From the IMG/VR virus record IMGVR_UViG_3300042731_006195, positions 1-24,298 of that record: a DNA stretch of 24,298 nucleotides; one strand, given 5' to 3'. The position numbers and the translations under genes are program-made. How positions within the stretch are numbered: position 1 is the first letter of the stretch; each line of letters opens with the position of its first letter. This stretch comes from a virus. Under the pieces are notes generated by a model. It was not told the origin of the DNA, searched no databases, and was given only the letters and a program-made list of their open reading frames with translations. Of this stretch, positions 14,410 through 22,017 are shown piece by piece.

Positions 14410-15117
14410 ATGAGAGTAGTAACAGCCCACTTCGGAGACACCGATCCCCTCTTGCAGCCCCTGGTCGTGCAGCCTGGTGTAGACTACATCTGCTTCACGG
14501 ACCGGGAGGACCTGGGTGATGGAGGGGCATGGACCTTGAAGCGCCTGGACGCCCTGGTAGACCGGCCTCCTCGTCTGCGAGCCCGCTACGTCAAGACCTG
14601 CGTCATGGGAGGGGTCTCCACGGTTTGGGTGGACGGCACCTATCAATTGAAACGAGCGCCCAAGGTCCTGTTCAATCTCCTGGGAGATCGCCAGCTCCTG
14701 GCCCTGGCTCATCCCCACCGTAACGACATCATCGAAGAGGGAGAGGCGGTGGTGTCCGGGCATGGGGTCTCCAAGGGCTGGATAGGTCGGCAGATCGATC
14801 AATACCGGACCGAAAGCTTCCCGGTTGAGGGGCCCCTCAACGGCCTCACCACGACGGGCCTGCTGGTGAGTGCCGGCGGGTGGGAGATGGCTCGCTTCGG
14901 CATGGAGTGGTTCAAGGAGATCAGGAAGTGGCAGCATCAGCGGGATCAGATGTCCGTTGACTACATGATCTGGAAGCTGGGCATCAGGGCCGGTTACCTG
15001 TTCGGTCACTATCGCAACAATCCCTATGCTCGTTACTATCGCCATGGAGGGTCCTTGGCGCCCCTACAAAACATCAATCAGTGCCGGAGGCCAGGAAGGC
15101 GGTTCGTAAATGCGTGA
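14410..15117 (+). CDS. DUF616/TOD1-like glycosyltransferase (235 aa)
   Basis: This fits the DUF616 family better than the upstream neighbour: VVTAHFGDTDPL at the N-terminus, DYICFTDRE, RLRARYVKTC (55-64, Arg-rich donor-site-like helix), STVWVDGTYQL with D75, LALAHPHRNDIIEE (97-110) and QMSVDYMIWKLG near the C-terminus. In this family the 'W-x-D' acid is the counterpart of the GT-A DxD motif, and 'aHP.R....E' is a further conserved block. The predicted activity is hexose transfer from a nucleotide sugar. The ribosome site is AAGG 7 bases before ATG 14410. The stop overlaps the next start by 8 bases. Confidence 0.7.
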   Translation: MRVVTAHFGDTDPLLQPLVVQPGVDYICFTDREDLGDGGAWTLKRLDALVDRPPRLRARYVKTCVMGGVSTVWVDGTYQLKRAPKVLFNLLGDRQLLALAHPHRNDIIEEGEAVVSGHGVSKGWIGRQIDQYRTESFPVEGPLNGLTTTGLLVSAGGWEMARFGMEWFKEIRKWQHQRDQMSVDYMIWKLGIRAGYLFGHYRNNPYARYYRHGGSLAPLQNINQCRRPGRRFVNA

Positions 15118-15835
15118 ATTGAATATGGATTATTGCATCCAGTGGTGGCAGGAACAGTTCAGCCTCCAGGACGGGCCGCGCTACAGCTTCTCCAGATTTG
15201 GAGATGGGGAGATCGCCTGCATGCTGGGCTCGGGCCCGTCCAACTGCGACAAACACCCCTACACCAAGGAGCTGGCAGAGGATCTGATCCGGGCGTTCAC
15301 TCAGCCGCACCTGCATAAGGTTGTCTATGGCATCCAGCGCATGGTGATGGAGAAAAGGGCTGCTGAGATAGCCGGACTCTTCTCCATGATCGGGGATGTG
15401 TCTATGCCGGGCATGACCGCCGGGGACGTATTCCATCACATGAGCATGCGTGGGCAGCTCAGGCCAGTCATGGACTTCATGAGCCGGAAGCCCTGGCAGG
15501 TCTGTCTTGTTGGGCCTGACCACATCCAGGCCCTTCCTTGGGTTCGTCAACACCACTACCTAAGCGCGTATGTGCATGTGCCCAAGAGAAACTGCTACTC
15601 AGAAATGGACAGGGTGCTGGAGGAGATCGAGGAAGCATACCTTCAGGGCTGCAAGTTCTTCTCCCTCTCCTGCTCTATGATGGCCGAGGTGATCATCCAT
15701 AAGGTAACCCCGGTTCTTCCGATGGCTACATTCATTGACTTCGGTTCCATGTGGGATCCCTACTGCGGGGTCCAGAGCCGCACCTACCACAAGCGCCACA
15801 CCACCGAGGAGTGGCTGGAGATGTTGAACTCATGA
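15110..15835 (+). CDS. GT-D fold (DUF1792-like) glycosyltransferase (241 aa)
   Basis: The hallmark is SFSRFGDGEIACM at 26-38, with R29, D32 and E34. 'RfGDGE' is the conserved nucleotide-sugar and metal-binding motif of the GT-D family first defined from DUF1792 proteins of bacterial glycoprotein glycan pathways. VCLVGPDHIQALPW (161-174) and FFSLSCSMMAEVIIH are further alpha/beta core elements, and FIDFGSMWDPY fits the family's C-terminal block. The likely reaction is sugar addition to a growing glycan. ATG 15110 overlaps the previous stop; ATG 15125 is an alternative. The end forms ATGA with the next gene. Confidence 0.72.
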   Translation: MRELNMDYCIQWWQEQFSLQDGPRYSFSRFGDGEIACMLGSGPSNCDKHPYTKELAEDLIRAFTQPHLHKVVYGIQRMVMEKRAAEIAGLFSMIGDVSMPGMTAGDVFHHMSMRGQLRPVMDFMSRKPWQVCLVGPDHIQALPWVRQHHYLSAYVHVPKRNCYSEMDRVLEEIEEAYLQGCKFFSLSCSMMAEVIIHKVTPVLPMATFIDFGSMWDPYCGVQSRTYHKRHTTEEWLEMLNS

Positions 15836-16602
15836 TTGCCATGGACCTCATTACCCCCACTGGGGACCGTCACGAATCCCTGTCGCTGACCTACAAATAC
15901 ATGATGGCGCAAACCCTCCTGCACAAAGGTGCCAACATCAACTGGTTCATCGTGGACGATGGCCAGACCGATGCTTGCTCTCGTGTGGTGGCCAAGCACC
16001 CGCTGGTGATGGACATCGGCAAGGGAAGACTCCAGGTGTATCATGTCAGACTGATCCACAGCCCCGCCACTGTGGGCCCGCGCAGCCTGGCCCATAATGT
16101 GATGGCGGTGATCGGACACGTCACCGCCGGCAAGATAGCCATTATCGAGGACGATGACTGCTACCCAACCACCTACCTGGAAGAACAGTGGGTGCGGCTG
16201 GAGGATGCCGATATGTCGGGAACGATCTTCCAGCGCTACTACCACCTGCCGTCCAGGAGCTATCGGATCTTCCGCAACCGTGGGTCAGCCTTCTGCTCGA
16301 CCGCCTTCACTCGCAACATGATTCCCCTGCTCCAGCAGGTCCTCCTGGACTGCTTCAACCGGAACTCCAAGGGCATCGATGCCAAGTTCTGGGAGGAGGG
16401 CAAGAAGGCCGGGGCCGTGCAGGACATCTACGAGCCGGAGCCGCACGAGCTTCAGGTGATCGGCATGAAGGGCCTCCCGGGCCGGGCCGGCATCGGTGTA
16501 GGTCACCGTCCCAAGAAGTTCCAGGCCGACCAGCAGATGCTGGTCCTCAGGGGTTGGGTTGGGGAGGACTACTTCCCGGCCTACCGGGACATGCTGGTAT
16601 GA
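15832..16602 (+). CDS. GT-A (GT2-like) glycosyltransferase (256 aa)
   Basis: The N-terminal part has the GT-A layout: DLITPTGDRHESL, INWFIVDDGQTDAC with the donor-binding V-D-D-G (41-44), and AIIEDDDCYPTTYLEE with the metal-binding acidic cluster E106-D109. A helical C-terminal half follows with two HxxK/GxGH-like stretches. GT2-type enzymes transfer a sugar from a nucleotide donor to glycan, lipid, protein or, in some phages, modified DNA bases. There is no transmembrane segment, so it is predicted to be cytosolic. ATG 15832 overlaps the GT-D stop (ATGA); the longer upstream open frame lies within the GT-D gene. The ribosome site is weak, so coupling probably drives translation. Confidence 0.8.
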   Translation: MIAMDLITPTGDRHESLSLTYKYMMAQTLLHKGANINWFIVDDGQTDACSRVVAKHPLVMDIGKGRLQVYHVRLIHSPATVGPRSLAHNVMAVIGHVTAGKIAIIEDDDCYPTTYLEEQWVRLEDADMSGTIFQRYYHLPSRSYRIFRNRGSAFCSTAFTRNMIPLLQQVLLDCFNRNSKGIDAKFWEEGKKAGAVQDIYEPEPHELQVIGMKGLPGRAGIGVGHRPKKFQADQQMLVLRGWVGEDYFPAYRDMLV

Positions 16603-17159
16603 ACATCATCGGGATAGACCCTGACTTACACCATACAGGACTGGCTCTCCTGGTGGACGGGGCCCCGGCGGCCCTCCGAATCTGCCGCGTGGAGCCCAAA
16701 TACAAGGGCCCTGACGCCGTGATTGAGATGGCGGCCCGTCTGCCCGAGGAGATCCAGCGGCTCTGTGAGGGGGCTGGAAAGGCGCCACAGGACCTGCACC
16801 GGGCGATCATCGAGGGGCAGAAAATCTACGCCGGCATCAAGCAGCATGCCCGCCCGAGCGATATCCTGATGCTCGCCCATGTAGCAGGGGCGGCCCTGGG
16901 CCTATTGAAACTCTTTACCGAGCAGGTCCTCCTACCGGAGCCCGGTCGTTGGAAGGGCACGGTCCCGAAGAAGGTTCACCAGCGTCGGCTGATCATCAAA
17001 GAGAGGTGGACGCCCAGGGAGACCAAGACTGCGGTCTATCCGGATGGACAGCCTCTGGGCCTGAAACTGGCCGCTACCCAGTGGTCCCATGTCCTGGACG
17101 CCCTGGGGCTGGCCAGATGGGGAGAGCAGCGGCATTGGATCGAGGGGAAGGTGATCTAG
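16599..17159 (+). CDS. RuvC-like Holliday junction resolvase (186 aa)
   Basis: This is an RNase H-fold nuclease of the RuvC type. It has IIGIDPDLHHTGLAL with D7 at the end of strand 1, AIIEGQ with E72, and SHVLDALGLA with H164 and D167 giving the last acid of the active site. The acid spacing and 186-residue length agree with RuvC-like phage resolvases, which cleave branched DNA formed in replication, recombination or before packaging. It is the last plus-strand gene of the left block and starts by an ATGA overlap with the glycosyltransferase, though its role links to the replication module. Its stop codon shares CTAG with the stop of the convergent minus-strand gene. Confidence 0.82.
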   Translation: MNIIGIDPDLHHTGLALLVDGAPAALRICRVEPKYKGPDAVIEMAARLPEEIQRLCEGAGKAPQDLHRAIIEGQKIYAGIKQHARPSDILMLAHVAGAALGLLKLFTEQVLLPEPGRWKGTVPKKVHQRRLIIKERWTPRETKTAVYPDGQPLGLKLAATQWSHVLDALGLARWGEQRHWIEGKVI

Positions 17160-17911
17160 GTCAGCCGCCGGGCCTTGCTGATTCCGTCCTGCGGGAAAGA
17201 GATCATGTCCACCCTGAACAGGCCCTCCAGGCCCCTCAATGATCCAATCGATCCACCAGGGCCGCTGGCCTTAACCGTCAGGCCGAAGCCACGGTAGAAT
17301 GCCTGCTCGAACTTACTGATCTCCAGCTCAAAGATTTTACCGATCAATGGTCTGAGATCGTGCTCTGCCATCTTGTAGAACAGGCGCACGCCTTTGGTGA
17401 AGAACGGATCTCCTCTCCAGGCCCGGCGTTTCTTGGTGAAGATGGCGCCGGCCTCTTTGGCCTTCTTGGCAAAGGTTTTTTTCTGCGAGGCAGAGAGGAT
17501 CCTATTAAAGCTCTTTACCTGGCTTCGTCTCTTCTCCAGCGCCGCGTCTGCCGGACGCCTCGGGTCGTTCGTGATACCTCCCTTGCGTGGGAAGAAGATG
17601 TAGATTCCATGGCGTTTACGGGTGGCCCGGTAACCATCGTGGTAGGCTTTTATCCAGTAGTGAGGCAGGGCCAGGTTGACTGAAGTGGCCCTCCGGTTGA
17701 GCCGGGTATTGGCCAGGATGGTCTTGATGGTGGATGAGGTCGTTGAATAGGAGGCGTAAAAGCGCAGCGCCCGAGCAACCAGGTAGGCGGTGGAGGCACT
17801 CATGTCCCGCTTGCTCAGGCGCCGCTTTTTCGTTTGGGTGGCGAGCAGGCGCTGGACCTCTTTACTGAGGTCGCGCCTCATCTCCCCACGGCTGTCTCCG
17901 GCGCGTGCCAC
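17156..17911 (-). CDS. Basic hypothetical protein downstream of portal, putative minor head protein (251 aa)
   Basis: Read on the minus strand, it begins with GTG at 17911 overlapping the portal stop (TAGTG). ATG at 17881 (MRRDL...), close after GGGGAG, is a good alternative that removes 10 residues. The protein is rich in Lys and Arg, especially in the first 50 residues and around 100-175, with aromatic-rich patches such as HGIYIFFPRKGG and ALPHYWIKAYHDGY. A mostly helical end is followed by a short Gly/Ser-rich stretch. No catalytic motif is recognised. Following the portal gene in the same transcript suggests a head morphogenesis or portal-associated protein (inference from position only). 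Confidence 0.55.
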   Translation of the reverse strand: MARAGDSRGEMRRDLSKEVQRLLATQTKKRRLSKRDMSASTAYLVARALRFYASYSTTSSTIKTILANTRLNRRATSVNLALPHYWIKAYHDGYRATRKRHGIYIFFPRKGGITNDPRRPADAALEKRRSQVKSFNRILSASQKKTFAKKAKEAGAIFTKKRRAWRGDPFFTKGVRLFYKMAEHDLRPLIGKIFELEISKFEQAFYRGFGLTVKASGPGGSIGSLRGLEGLFRVDMISFPQDGISKARRLT

Positions 17912-19380
17912 TAGTCTTTCAGCCCCTTCTTGGGATCGCGCTCTTTGTTCTGGGGAGCGTTCACGTCCTGGCGCATCCTGGAGACTGTATCGAGGCTCTC
18001 GACCTCCATCTCCGTGGTGATCTTCCGCAGCTCGAAGTCGCCCCGGCCCAGCTTGAGCCCGCCGTTCTTGGCGGCATTGCCCAGCGTGTTGGTGAGGGTA
18101 GTCTCAAAGATGGTCTGCTGCGGTCCGATCACCAGGGCCTGGAACGCCTTCATGGCGCTGACGATCTCGTTGGCGGCCCCGAGCTTGCCAGGGATCTGAA
18201 TGCCGGCGAGGAGCGGCGGGACGCGGTGGGCGGTCACTATCTCCAGGGCCATGGTGTCTACCTTCTGGCTGAACCCGTCATCTCCCTTGGTGTCCATGGC
18301 GAGCTTCTCAAGCTGCACCACCATGTTCTTGTCCGACAGGTTGAGGACGATGCTCTTGTGAGAGTTGCCCATGCCGACTCCGGCCTCTACCGATTCTTGG
18401 AGCTTGTTCCAGTCATCCTGGTTCAGTTTCTGACCGAGCAGGAACAACATGAACTCCGGCACGCCCCGGTTCAGGAAGAAGTCGTAGGTATGCTGATGCA
18501 GAGCCTGGAACAGCTCGATGCCGGCCACGGCTGCCAACCACTTCGGCATTCCATACCAGCGACTCTGAGCGGTGGCCTCACGGAAATGGATGACCTCTGA
18601 CACGTCATCCTTGTCCAGGTCCGGGAAGCGTTTCAGCAACTCGTCCCGGTCACCGAAGCGAGCGAAGTGTAGCTCCTGCCCGTCGCTTCCGTTGCCAGAT
18701 ATCTGGTAATGCCCCTGGTAGTTGCTCTCGATGACCGGGCGCACGTCTTTGGCTGGCAGGAAATGAAGACCGGTGATCTCGGCATTGTCTCCTCGCACCA
18801 CCTCGATGTAGCCATTTCCGGTCTGCTGATAATCCTCAGACACCTGGTTCAAGACCTGCTGGAAACTCACCTCGCACAACACATCCAGCTCCGTGGCCAC
18901 CTTGGAGTTGCGGTCCTCCTCGCGCCCGTCATCAGCCTTGTTGATGCCTTTGGCTTTCTGCGGCTCCTGGATCCCCATCTGACCAGGCTGGGCAGGGCCG
19001 GCCTGCTGCATCTCCTTCTTGGCCTTCTCGGCCTCGGCTCGATCTTTCTTCTCCTTCTCAGTGACAAACCCAAGCCCGACCAGGGCAGTGGCCTTCACGT
19101 CAATGCAGGCAGAGTGGTAGGGGTTGGCAGCCTTGAACTCCACCACCGAATCTAAGTTGAAGGGGTGGTCTTTGGTGCCCGTGTTGGGGTCCTGCTTCGA
19201 GCCGCCTTTCTTCTCTGCGGCTGGGTTCGGCATGGCCTTCATCAGGAAGTCCAGGAGAGACTCTCCTTCAGCCCTGCGATCCTCTTTGTAGAGGGGGACA
19301 TGCCGGCGGCTGATGGTCAGTTTGGTTACCGCTGCTTCCGGGCTTTCGCCACGGGGTTTTCGCTGCTTTTTCGCTGTCAT
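17911..19380 (-). CDS. Phage portal protein, HK97/PBSX XkdE-like (489 aa)
   Basis: The portal is the dodecameric ring at the capsid vertex through which DNA enters and leaves. Visible signatures are ANPYHSACIDVKATALVG near the N-terminus, DYQQTGNGYIEVVRG followed by a 'lhflPAKDVRPV' wing-type segment, VIHFREATAQSRWYGMPKW, and the C-terminal NEIVSAMKAFQALVIGPQQ block. This order is typical of PBSX/XkdE-type portals. A charged low-complexity insertion (KEKKDRAEAEKAKKEM and onward) sits in the N-terminal third. ATG at 19380 is chosen because GGAGG lies 6 bases upstream on the minus strand; the open frame extends further upstream without a ribosome site. It is unusual that portal and protease/capsid genes are on opposite strands. 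Confidence 0.85.
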   Translation of the reverse strand: MTAKKQRKPRGESPEAAVTKLTISRRHVPLYKEDRRAEGESLLDFLMKAMPNPAAEKKGGSKQDPNTGTKDHPFNLDSVVEFKAANPYHSACIDVKATALVGLGFVTEKEKKDRAEAEKAKKEMQQAGPAQPGQMGIQEPQKAKGINKADDGREEDRNSKVATELDVLCEVSFQQVLNQVSEDYQQTGNGYIEVVRGDNAEITGLHFLPAKDVRPVIESNYQGHYQISGNGSDGQELHFARFGDRDELLKRFPDLDKDDVSEVIHFREATAQSRWYGMPKWLAAVAGIELFQALHQHTYDFFLNRGVPEFMLFLLGQKLNQDDWNKLQESVEAGVGMGNSHKSIVLNLSDKNMVVQLEKLAMDTKGDDGFSQKVDTMALEIVTAHRVPPLLAGIQIPGKLGAANEIVSAMKAFQALVIGPQQTIFETTLTNTLGNAAKNGGLKLGRGDFELRKITTEMEVESLDTVSRMRQDVNAPQNKERDPKKGLKD

Positions 19381-19464
19381 CTCGTGCCTCCAGGTGAAAA
19401 TTCGATAGATGTATCCAGGGCGGCTAAAAAATCGGGAAAAGTCCCAACCGAATTGAGCCACTCC

Positions 19465-19478
19465 GCGTATCTTATACG
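19465..19478 (+). promoter_or_regulatory. Variant of the GCGTATCATA element upstream of the protease
   Basis: GCGTATCTTATACG shares GCGTATC and then TTATA with the two GCGTATCATA sites at 705 and 8352. It lies about 48 bases upstream of the protease start, in a divergent intergenic region where rightward transcription of the head operon must begin. It could act as a phage-specific promoter or regulator-binding site. The match is inexact. Confidence 0.35.
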
Positions 19479-19499
19479 TGCTACCAGCAGATTTTGTAA
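19471..19499 (-). promoter_or_regulatory. Candidate leftward sigma70-like promoter for the portal operon
   Basis: On the minus strand TTACAA (19499-19494) and TATAAG (19476-19471) are separated by exactly 17 bases. TATAAG matches the -10 consensus at five of six positions; the -35 box is weak. It would drive the portal gene starting at 19380 and overlaps the rightward GCGTATC element, so the two directions could compete. Confidence 0.4.
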
Positions 19500-19525
19500 G
19501 ACATAATCCAATTGGAGGGCAGAAA

Positions 19526-20509
19526 TTGAGGCGCATTAAGAAGGCAAAGATCACCTTCGTCAGCCTCTGCCCCAGGGGCAAGAATCAGATGCCGGTCCTG
19601 TTCAAGGACGATGGCACCTTCGAGGTTCAGACCCTGGTCAAGGAGCAGGCAGAAGGGGAACTCACCGCGCTGGTCTATGTGCCAGAGCACTCCGACAGTG
19701 ATGGGGACGTGGCCGACGCCAAGGTGATCAAGGAGATGGCTCACGACTATCTCCGCGACAGCGGCAAGGTGGATGTCCGTCACAATGGTCAGGCCCTCAC
19801 CAAAGAGCAGGGCTATGTTGCCGAGAGCTTCATCGTTCAGAAAGGCGACCCACGTTTCGAGGACATGATTGACCTCAAGGGGCGTCCCGTAGATGCAGCC
19901 GGCAGTTGGGGCATGGTAATCAAGATCGATGACCCCGAACTGCGGTCCAAATACGCCAACGGTGAATGGCAGGGCGTGTCAATGTTCGGCTTCGCGGAGC
20001 AGGTCGAGCACGTCGATAAGGAGGAGAAGGTCGATGGCCGACTGCTCCGTATACTCAAGAGCCTTATCCCTGGTATGGGAGGCTCGCAGACCCAGAAGGA
20101 AGACAGCATGGAGAATGCGGAACTCATGAAGGCACTGGAGGCCCTGACCAGCAAGGTCGATGGCCTGGTGTCGAAAGAGGCTGCCCGCGAGGCCGAGGCC
20201 GAGAAGCTGGCCAAGGCCGAGGCCGAGAAGGCCCAGGACAAGAAGATTGCCGACGTGGTGATCTCCGTCCTGAAGGAGGCAGGTCTCGTCAAGGAGTCCA
20301 AGGAGGACACCTCCCCCGAGCTGAAGAAGGCTCTGGAGGAGAAGCAGGCCCTGGAGGAGAGAATCGCCTCTCTTCAGAAGGGCTCGAAGCAGTCCACCGA
20401 GGACCAGAACCAGCCCAAGGAGATCCAGGGCCTGTCCAAGGAGGAGGCCGAAGGCTTCGCCCTGGGCGTCCAGATCGCCAAGATGGCCAACAAGGAAATG
20501 GAGGACTAA
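19526..20509 (+). CDS. XkdF-like prohead serine protease with C-terminal scaffold-like domain (327 aa)
   Basis: Prohead proteases of this type mature the capsid by cutting scaffold and shell proteins. The N-terminal 180 residues match the XkdF pattern: NQMPVLFKDDG, ALVYVPEHSDSDGDVAD, VDVRHNG with likely catalytic H86, VAESFIVQKGDPRF, SWGMVIKIDDPELRSKY and WQGVSMFGFA with likely nucleophile S152. From residue 195 the protein is Glu/Lys/Ala-rich coiled coil, as in phage scaffolds. TTG 19526 is preferred because GGAGGG lies 6 bases upstream and the conserved region starts at once; GTG 19478 in the same frame has no ribosome site. An internal ATG at 20108 could yield free scaffold, like lambda C/Nu3. 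Confidence 0.83.
   Translation: MRRIKKAKITFVSLCPRGKNQMPVLFKDDGTFEVQTLVKEQAEGELTALVYVPEHSDSDGDVADAKVIKEMAHDYLRDSGKVDVRHNGQALTKEQGYVAESFIVQKGDPRFEDMIDLKGRPVDAAGSWGMVIKIDDPELRSKYANGEWQGVSMFGFAEQVEHVDKEEKVDGRLLRILKSLIPGMGGSQTQKEDSMENAELMKALEALTSKVDGLVSKEAAREAEAEKLAKAEAEKAQDKKIADVVISVLKEAGLVKESKEDTSPELKKALEEKQALEERIASLQKGSKQSTEDQNQPKEIQGLSKEEAEGFALGVQIAKMANKEMED
20108..20509 (+). CDS. Putative separately translated scaffold protein nested in the protease gene (133 aa)
   Basis: ATG 20108 lies in the protease frame with AAGGA 7 bases upstream (GAAGGAAGACAGCATG). The product would start MENAELMKALEALTSKVDGL, a heptad-like helix typical of scaffold N-termini, followed by Glu/Lys-rich helices and a short C-terminal block (GFALGVQIAKMANKEMED). 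In phage lambda the scaffold Nu3 is made from an internal start within the protease gene C, and this layout matches. No experimental information is visible; it may be produced only by proteolysis of the fusion. Confidence 0.45.
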   Translation: MENAELMKALEALTSKVDGLVSKEAAREAEAEKLAKAEAEKAQDKKIADVVISVLKEAGLVKESKEDTSPELKKALEEKQALEERIASLQKGSKQSTEDQNQPKEIQGLSKEEAEGFALGVQIAKMANKEMED

Positions 20510-20512
20510 GCC

Positions 20513-20911
20513 ATGGCGTATGGTGATAATGAACTCCGTAATTCCGGCAGCTACGATCCCAAGATCAGGATCGGACCCGAGCACATGATCTCTGGCACCT
20601 TTGCCATCGACTCCGGCGCGGCCGAGCTGGCCCCCGGGACGCCCCTGGCCTACGACGAGGCAAACTTTGCCTGGGTCGTCTGGTCCGCGTCCGGCACCGG
20701 CGAGGTCGATGAGATCAAGGGCTTCGTCGTCGATGCGGTCCAGCTCAGCGCCACCTACCAGGTCATCGGACAGATCATGGTCTCTGGCATGATCCACTTC
20801 GACGACATTCCGGTCCCCACGGGGGAATCCAGCGCCGACCTGCGCCAGGCATGCCGCACGGATTGCCTGTCTCGTGGTCTCATCGTCCAGGGCCTCACCG
20901 ACGTTCGCTAA
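20513..20911 (+). CDS. Head decoration protein, lambda gpD-like (132 aa)
   Basis: It stabilises the expanded capsid by binding its outer surface. The sequence AELAPGTPLAYDEANFAWVVW, then GFVVDAVQLSAT, then IMVSGMIHFDDI, is the beta-rich pattern of lambda D-type decoration proteins ('tPla.d...', 'Gi...dv', 'v...G.v....'). Size is similar to lambda D, slightly longer. ATG 20513 comes 3 bases after the protease stop, with GGAGG 8 bases before it. Its position between protease and major capsid is the classical lambda order (C-Nu3-D-E). Confidence 0.72.
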   Translation: MAYGDNELRNSGSYDPKIRIGPEHMISGTFAIDSGAAELAPGTPLAYDEANFAWVVWSASGTGEVDEIKGFVVDAVQLSATYQVIGQIMVSGMIHFDDIPVPTGESSADLRQACRTDCLSRGLIVQGLTDVR

Positions 20912-20946
20912 TCGGTAACCCATAACCAGAAAGAAAGGAGCCAGTA

Positions 20947-21987
20947 ATGGCTTACAGTATCCCGGAACTCAAGTGGATGACGATGACGGCCCTGATCAAT
21001 GAGATCAAGAAGCCTCAGAGCTTCCTCACTCGTCTCCTCTTTGGCCCGCGCACCGTCGAACTGCTCGATACCGAAACTATCGAGATCGACTCCCTGACCG
21101 GTGGCGGGACCGCTGCTCCGTTCATCAAGAAGAACGGTGAGGCTCTCATGGTCGAGGGCCTCGGCGAGACCTTCAGCACTATCGAGGCTCCGAACATCAG
21201 AATCAAGCGGCCCTTCAAGCCCAGCGATCTGCTGTTCAATCGCCAGGCCGGCACGGTGATCTTCCCCGGTCAGAGCCCGATGAGCGCCATCCAAGCCAAG
21301 CTCTCCCGTGAGCTGGGCCAGATGAAGGACGACATCCAGAACTCCCTGGAGTGGATGGTGGCCCTGGCCATGCGGGGGGTCATTACCTACTCTGTCGAGG
21401 ATGAGGAGTATTTCACTCTCACCTTCGACAAGCCCGCTGGTAACACCTTCACCGAGTCGCCCCTGTGGTCCACCACCTCCTACCCGGAGGAGACCTTCCG
21501 CACGGTGAAGCGCCTGATCAACTCGGCCGTGGGCCTGGTCCCCACCGACTGCATCATGAGCCAGACTGCTGCCTCCGCGTTCATGAAGAACGCCAGGGTC
21601 CTGACCCTGCTGGACAACCGCCGGGCCAAGGCTGGCAGTGTGGACTACACCCGCGACTACTCGGAGCAGGGTGCCATCTACCTGGGTAACTTCTGCGGCA
21701 TCGACTGCTGGGAGTATGCTCGGACCATCAGCCTGAACGGCACGGATACCGCTCTGGTCCGGGCCGGCTATGCGGAGTTCGTCTGCGCCACCCCGGCCGC
21801 CGACAACAAGCTCTACTACGCCGCCATCCCGGACATGAAGGCACTCCAGGGCCGCAAGGTCAAGCAGAAAATCTTCTCCAAGAGCTGGATGGAAGAGGAC
21901 CCCAGTGTCTACTGGGCCCTGGCCCACAGCCGCCCCCTGCCGGTCCCGCGCCGGCCCGGCAGCTACGTCAGCGTCGCTGTAGTGTAA
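20947..21987 (+). CDS. Major capsid protein, lambda gpE-like (346 aa)
   Basis: This is the main shell subunit. The lambda E-family signatures are visible: LLFGPRTVELLDTETIEIDSL near residues 30-50, RPFKPSDLLFNRQAG, LEWMVALAMRGVITYSVEDEEY, then CIMSQTAASAFMKNARV, YLGNFCGIDCWEY and the C-terminal QKIFSKSWMEEDPSVYWALAHSRPLPVPRRPGS. The length (346) is close to lambda E (341). AAAGGAG with a 6-base spacer precedes ATG 20947, a strong site fitting high expression. A stable hairpin with UUCG loop follows, which would hold back read-through to the neck genes and raise the capsid to neck ratio. Confidence 0.9.
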   Translation: MAYSIPELKWMTMTALINEIKKPQSFLTRLLFGPRTVELLDTETIEIDSLTGGGTAAPFIKKNGEALMVEGLGETFSTIEAPNIRIKRPFKPSDLLFNRQAGTVIFPGQSPMSAIQAKLSRELGQMKDDIQNSLEWMVALAMRGVITYSVEDEEYFTLTFDKPAGNTFTESPLWSTTSYPEETFRTVKRLINSAVGLVPTDCIMSQTAASAFMKNARVLTLLDNRRAKAGSVDYTRDYSEQGAIYLGNFCGIDCWEYARTISLNGTDTALVRAGYAEFVCATPAADNKLYYAAIPDMKALQGRKVKQKIFSKSWMEEDPSVYWALAHSRPLPVPRRPGSYVSVAVV

Positions 21988-21993
21988 CCAACG

Positions 21994-22017
21994 AGGGGCC
22001 CCTTCGGGGGCCCCTTT
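21994..22017 (+). terminator. Rho-independent terminator or attenuator after the capsid gene
   Basis: AGGGGCCCC (21994-22002) and GGGGCCCCT (22007-22015) form a perfect 9-pair stem closed by a TTCG tetraloop. Only a short CTTT/TTTAA tail follows, so termination may be partial. It begins 7 bases after the capsid stop, fitting a role in limiting transcription of the low-copy neck genes. Confidence 0.72.

Larger units (their letters stand above)
19381..19525. other. Divergent intergenic region between portal and protease
   Basis: The 145 bases separate the two divergent head transcripts and look more AT-rich than the flanks. They hold the portal ribosome site (minus strand, just above 19380), a near-palindromic CGTATCTTATACG (arms CGTAT/ATACG, 19466-19478), a candidate leftward promoter, and the GGAGGG ribosome site of the protease (19514-19519). 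This is the place where head-gene transcription would be controlled in both directions. Confidence 0.6.

Noticed and set aside
20908-21927. Minus-strand 339 aa frame opposite the major capsid gene
   Set aside because: It lies fully antisense to a clear capsid gene, lacks a ribosome site and has no recognisable domain.
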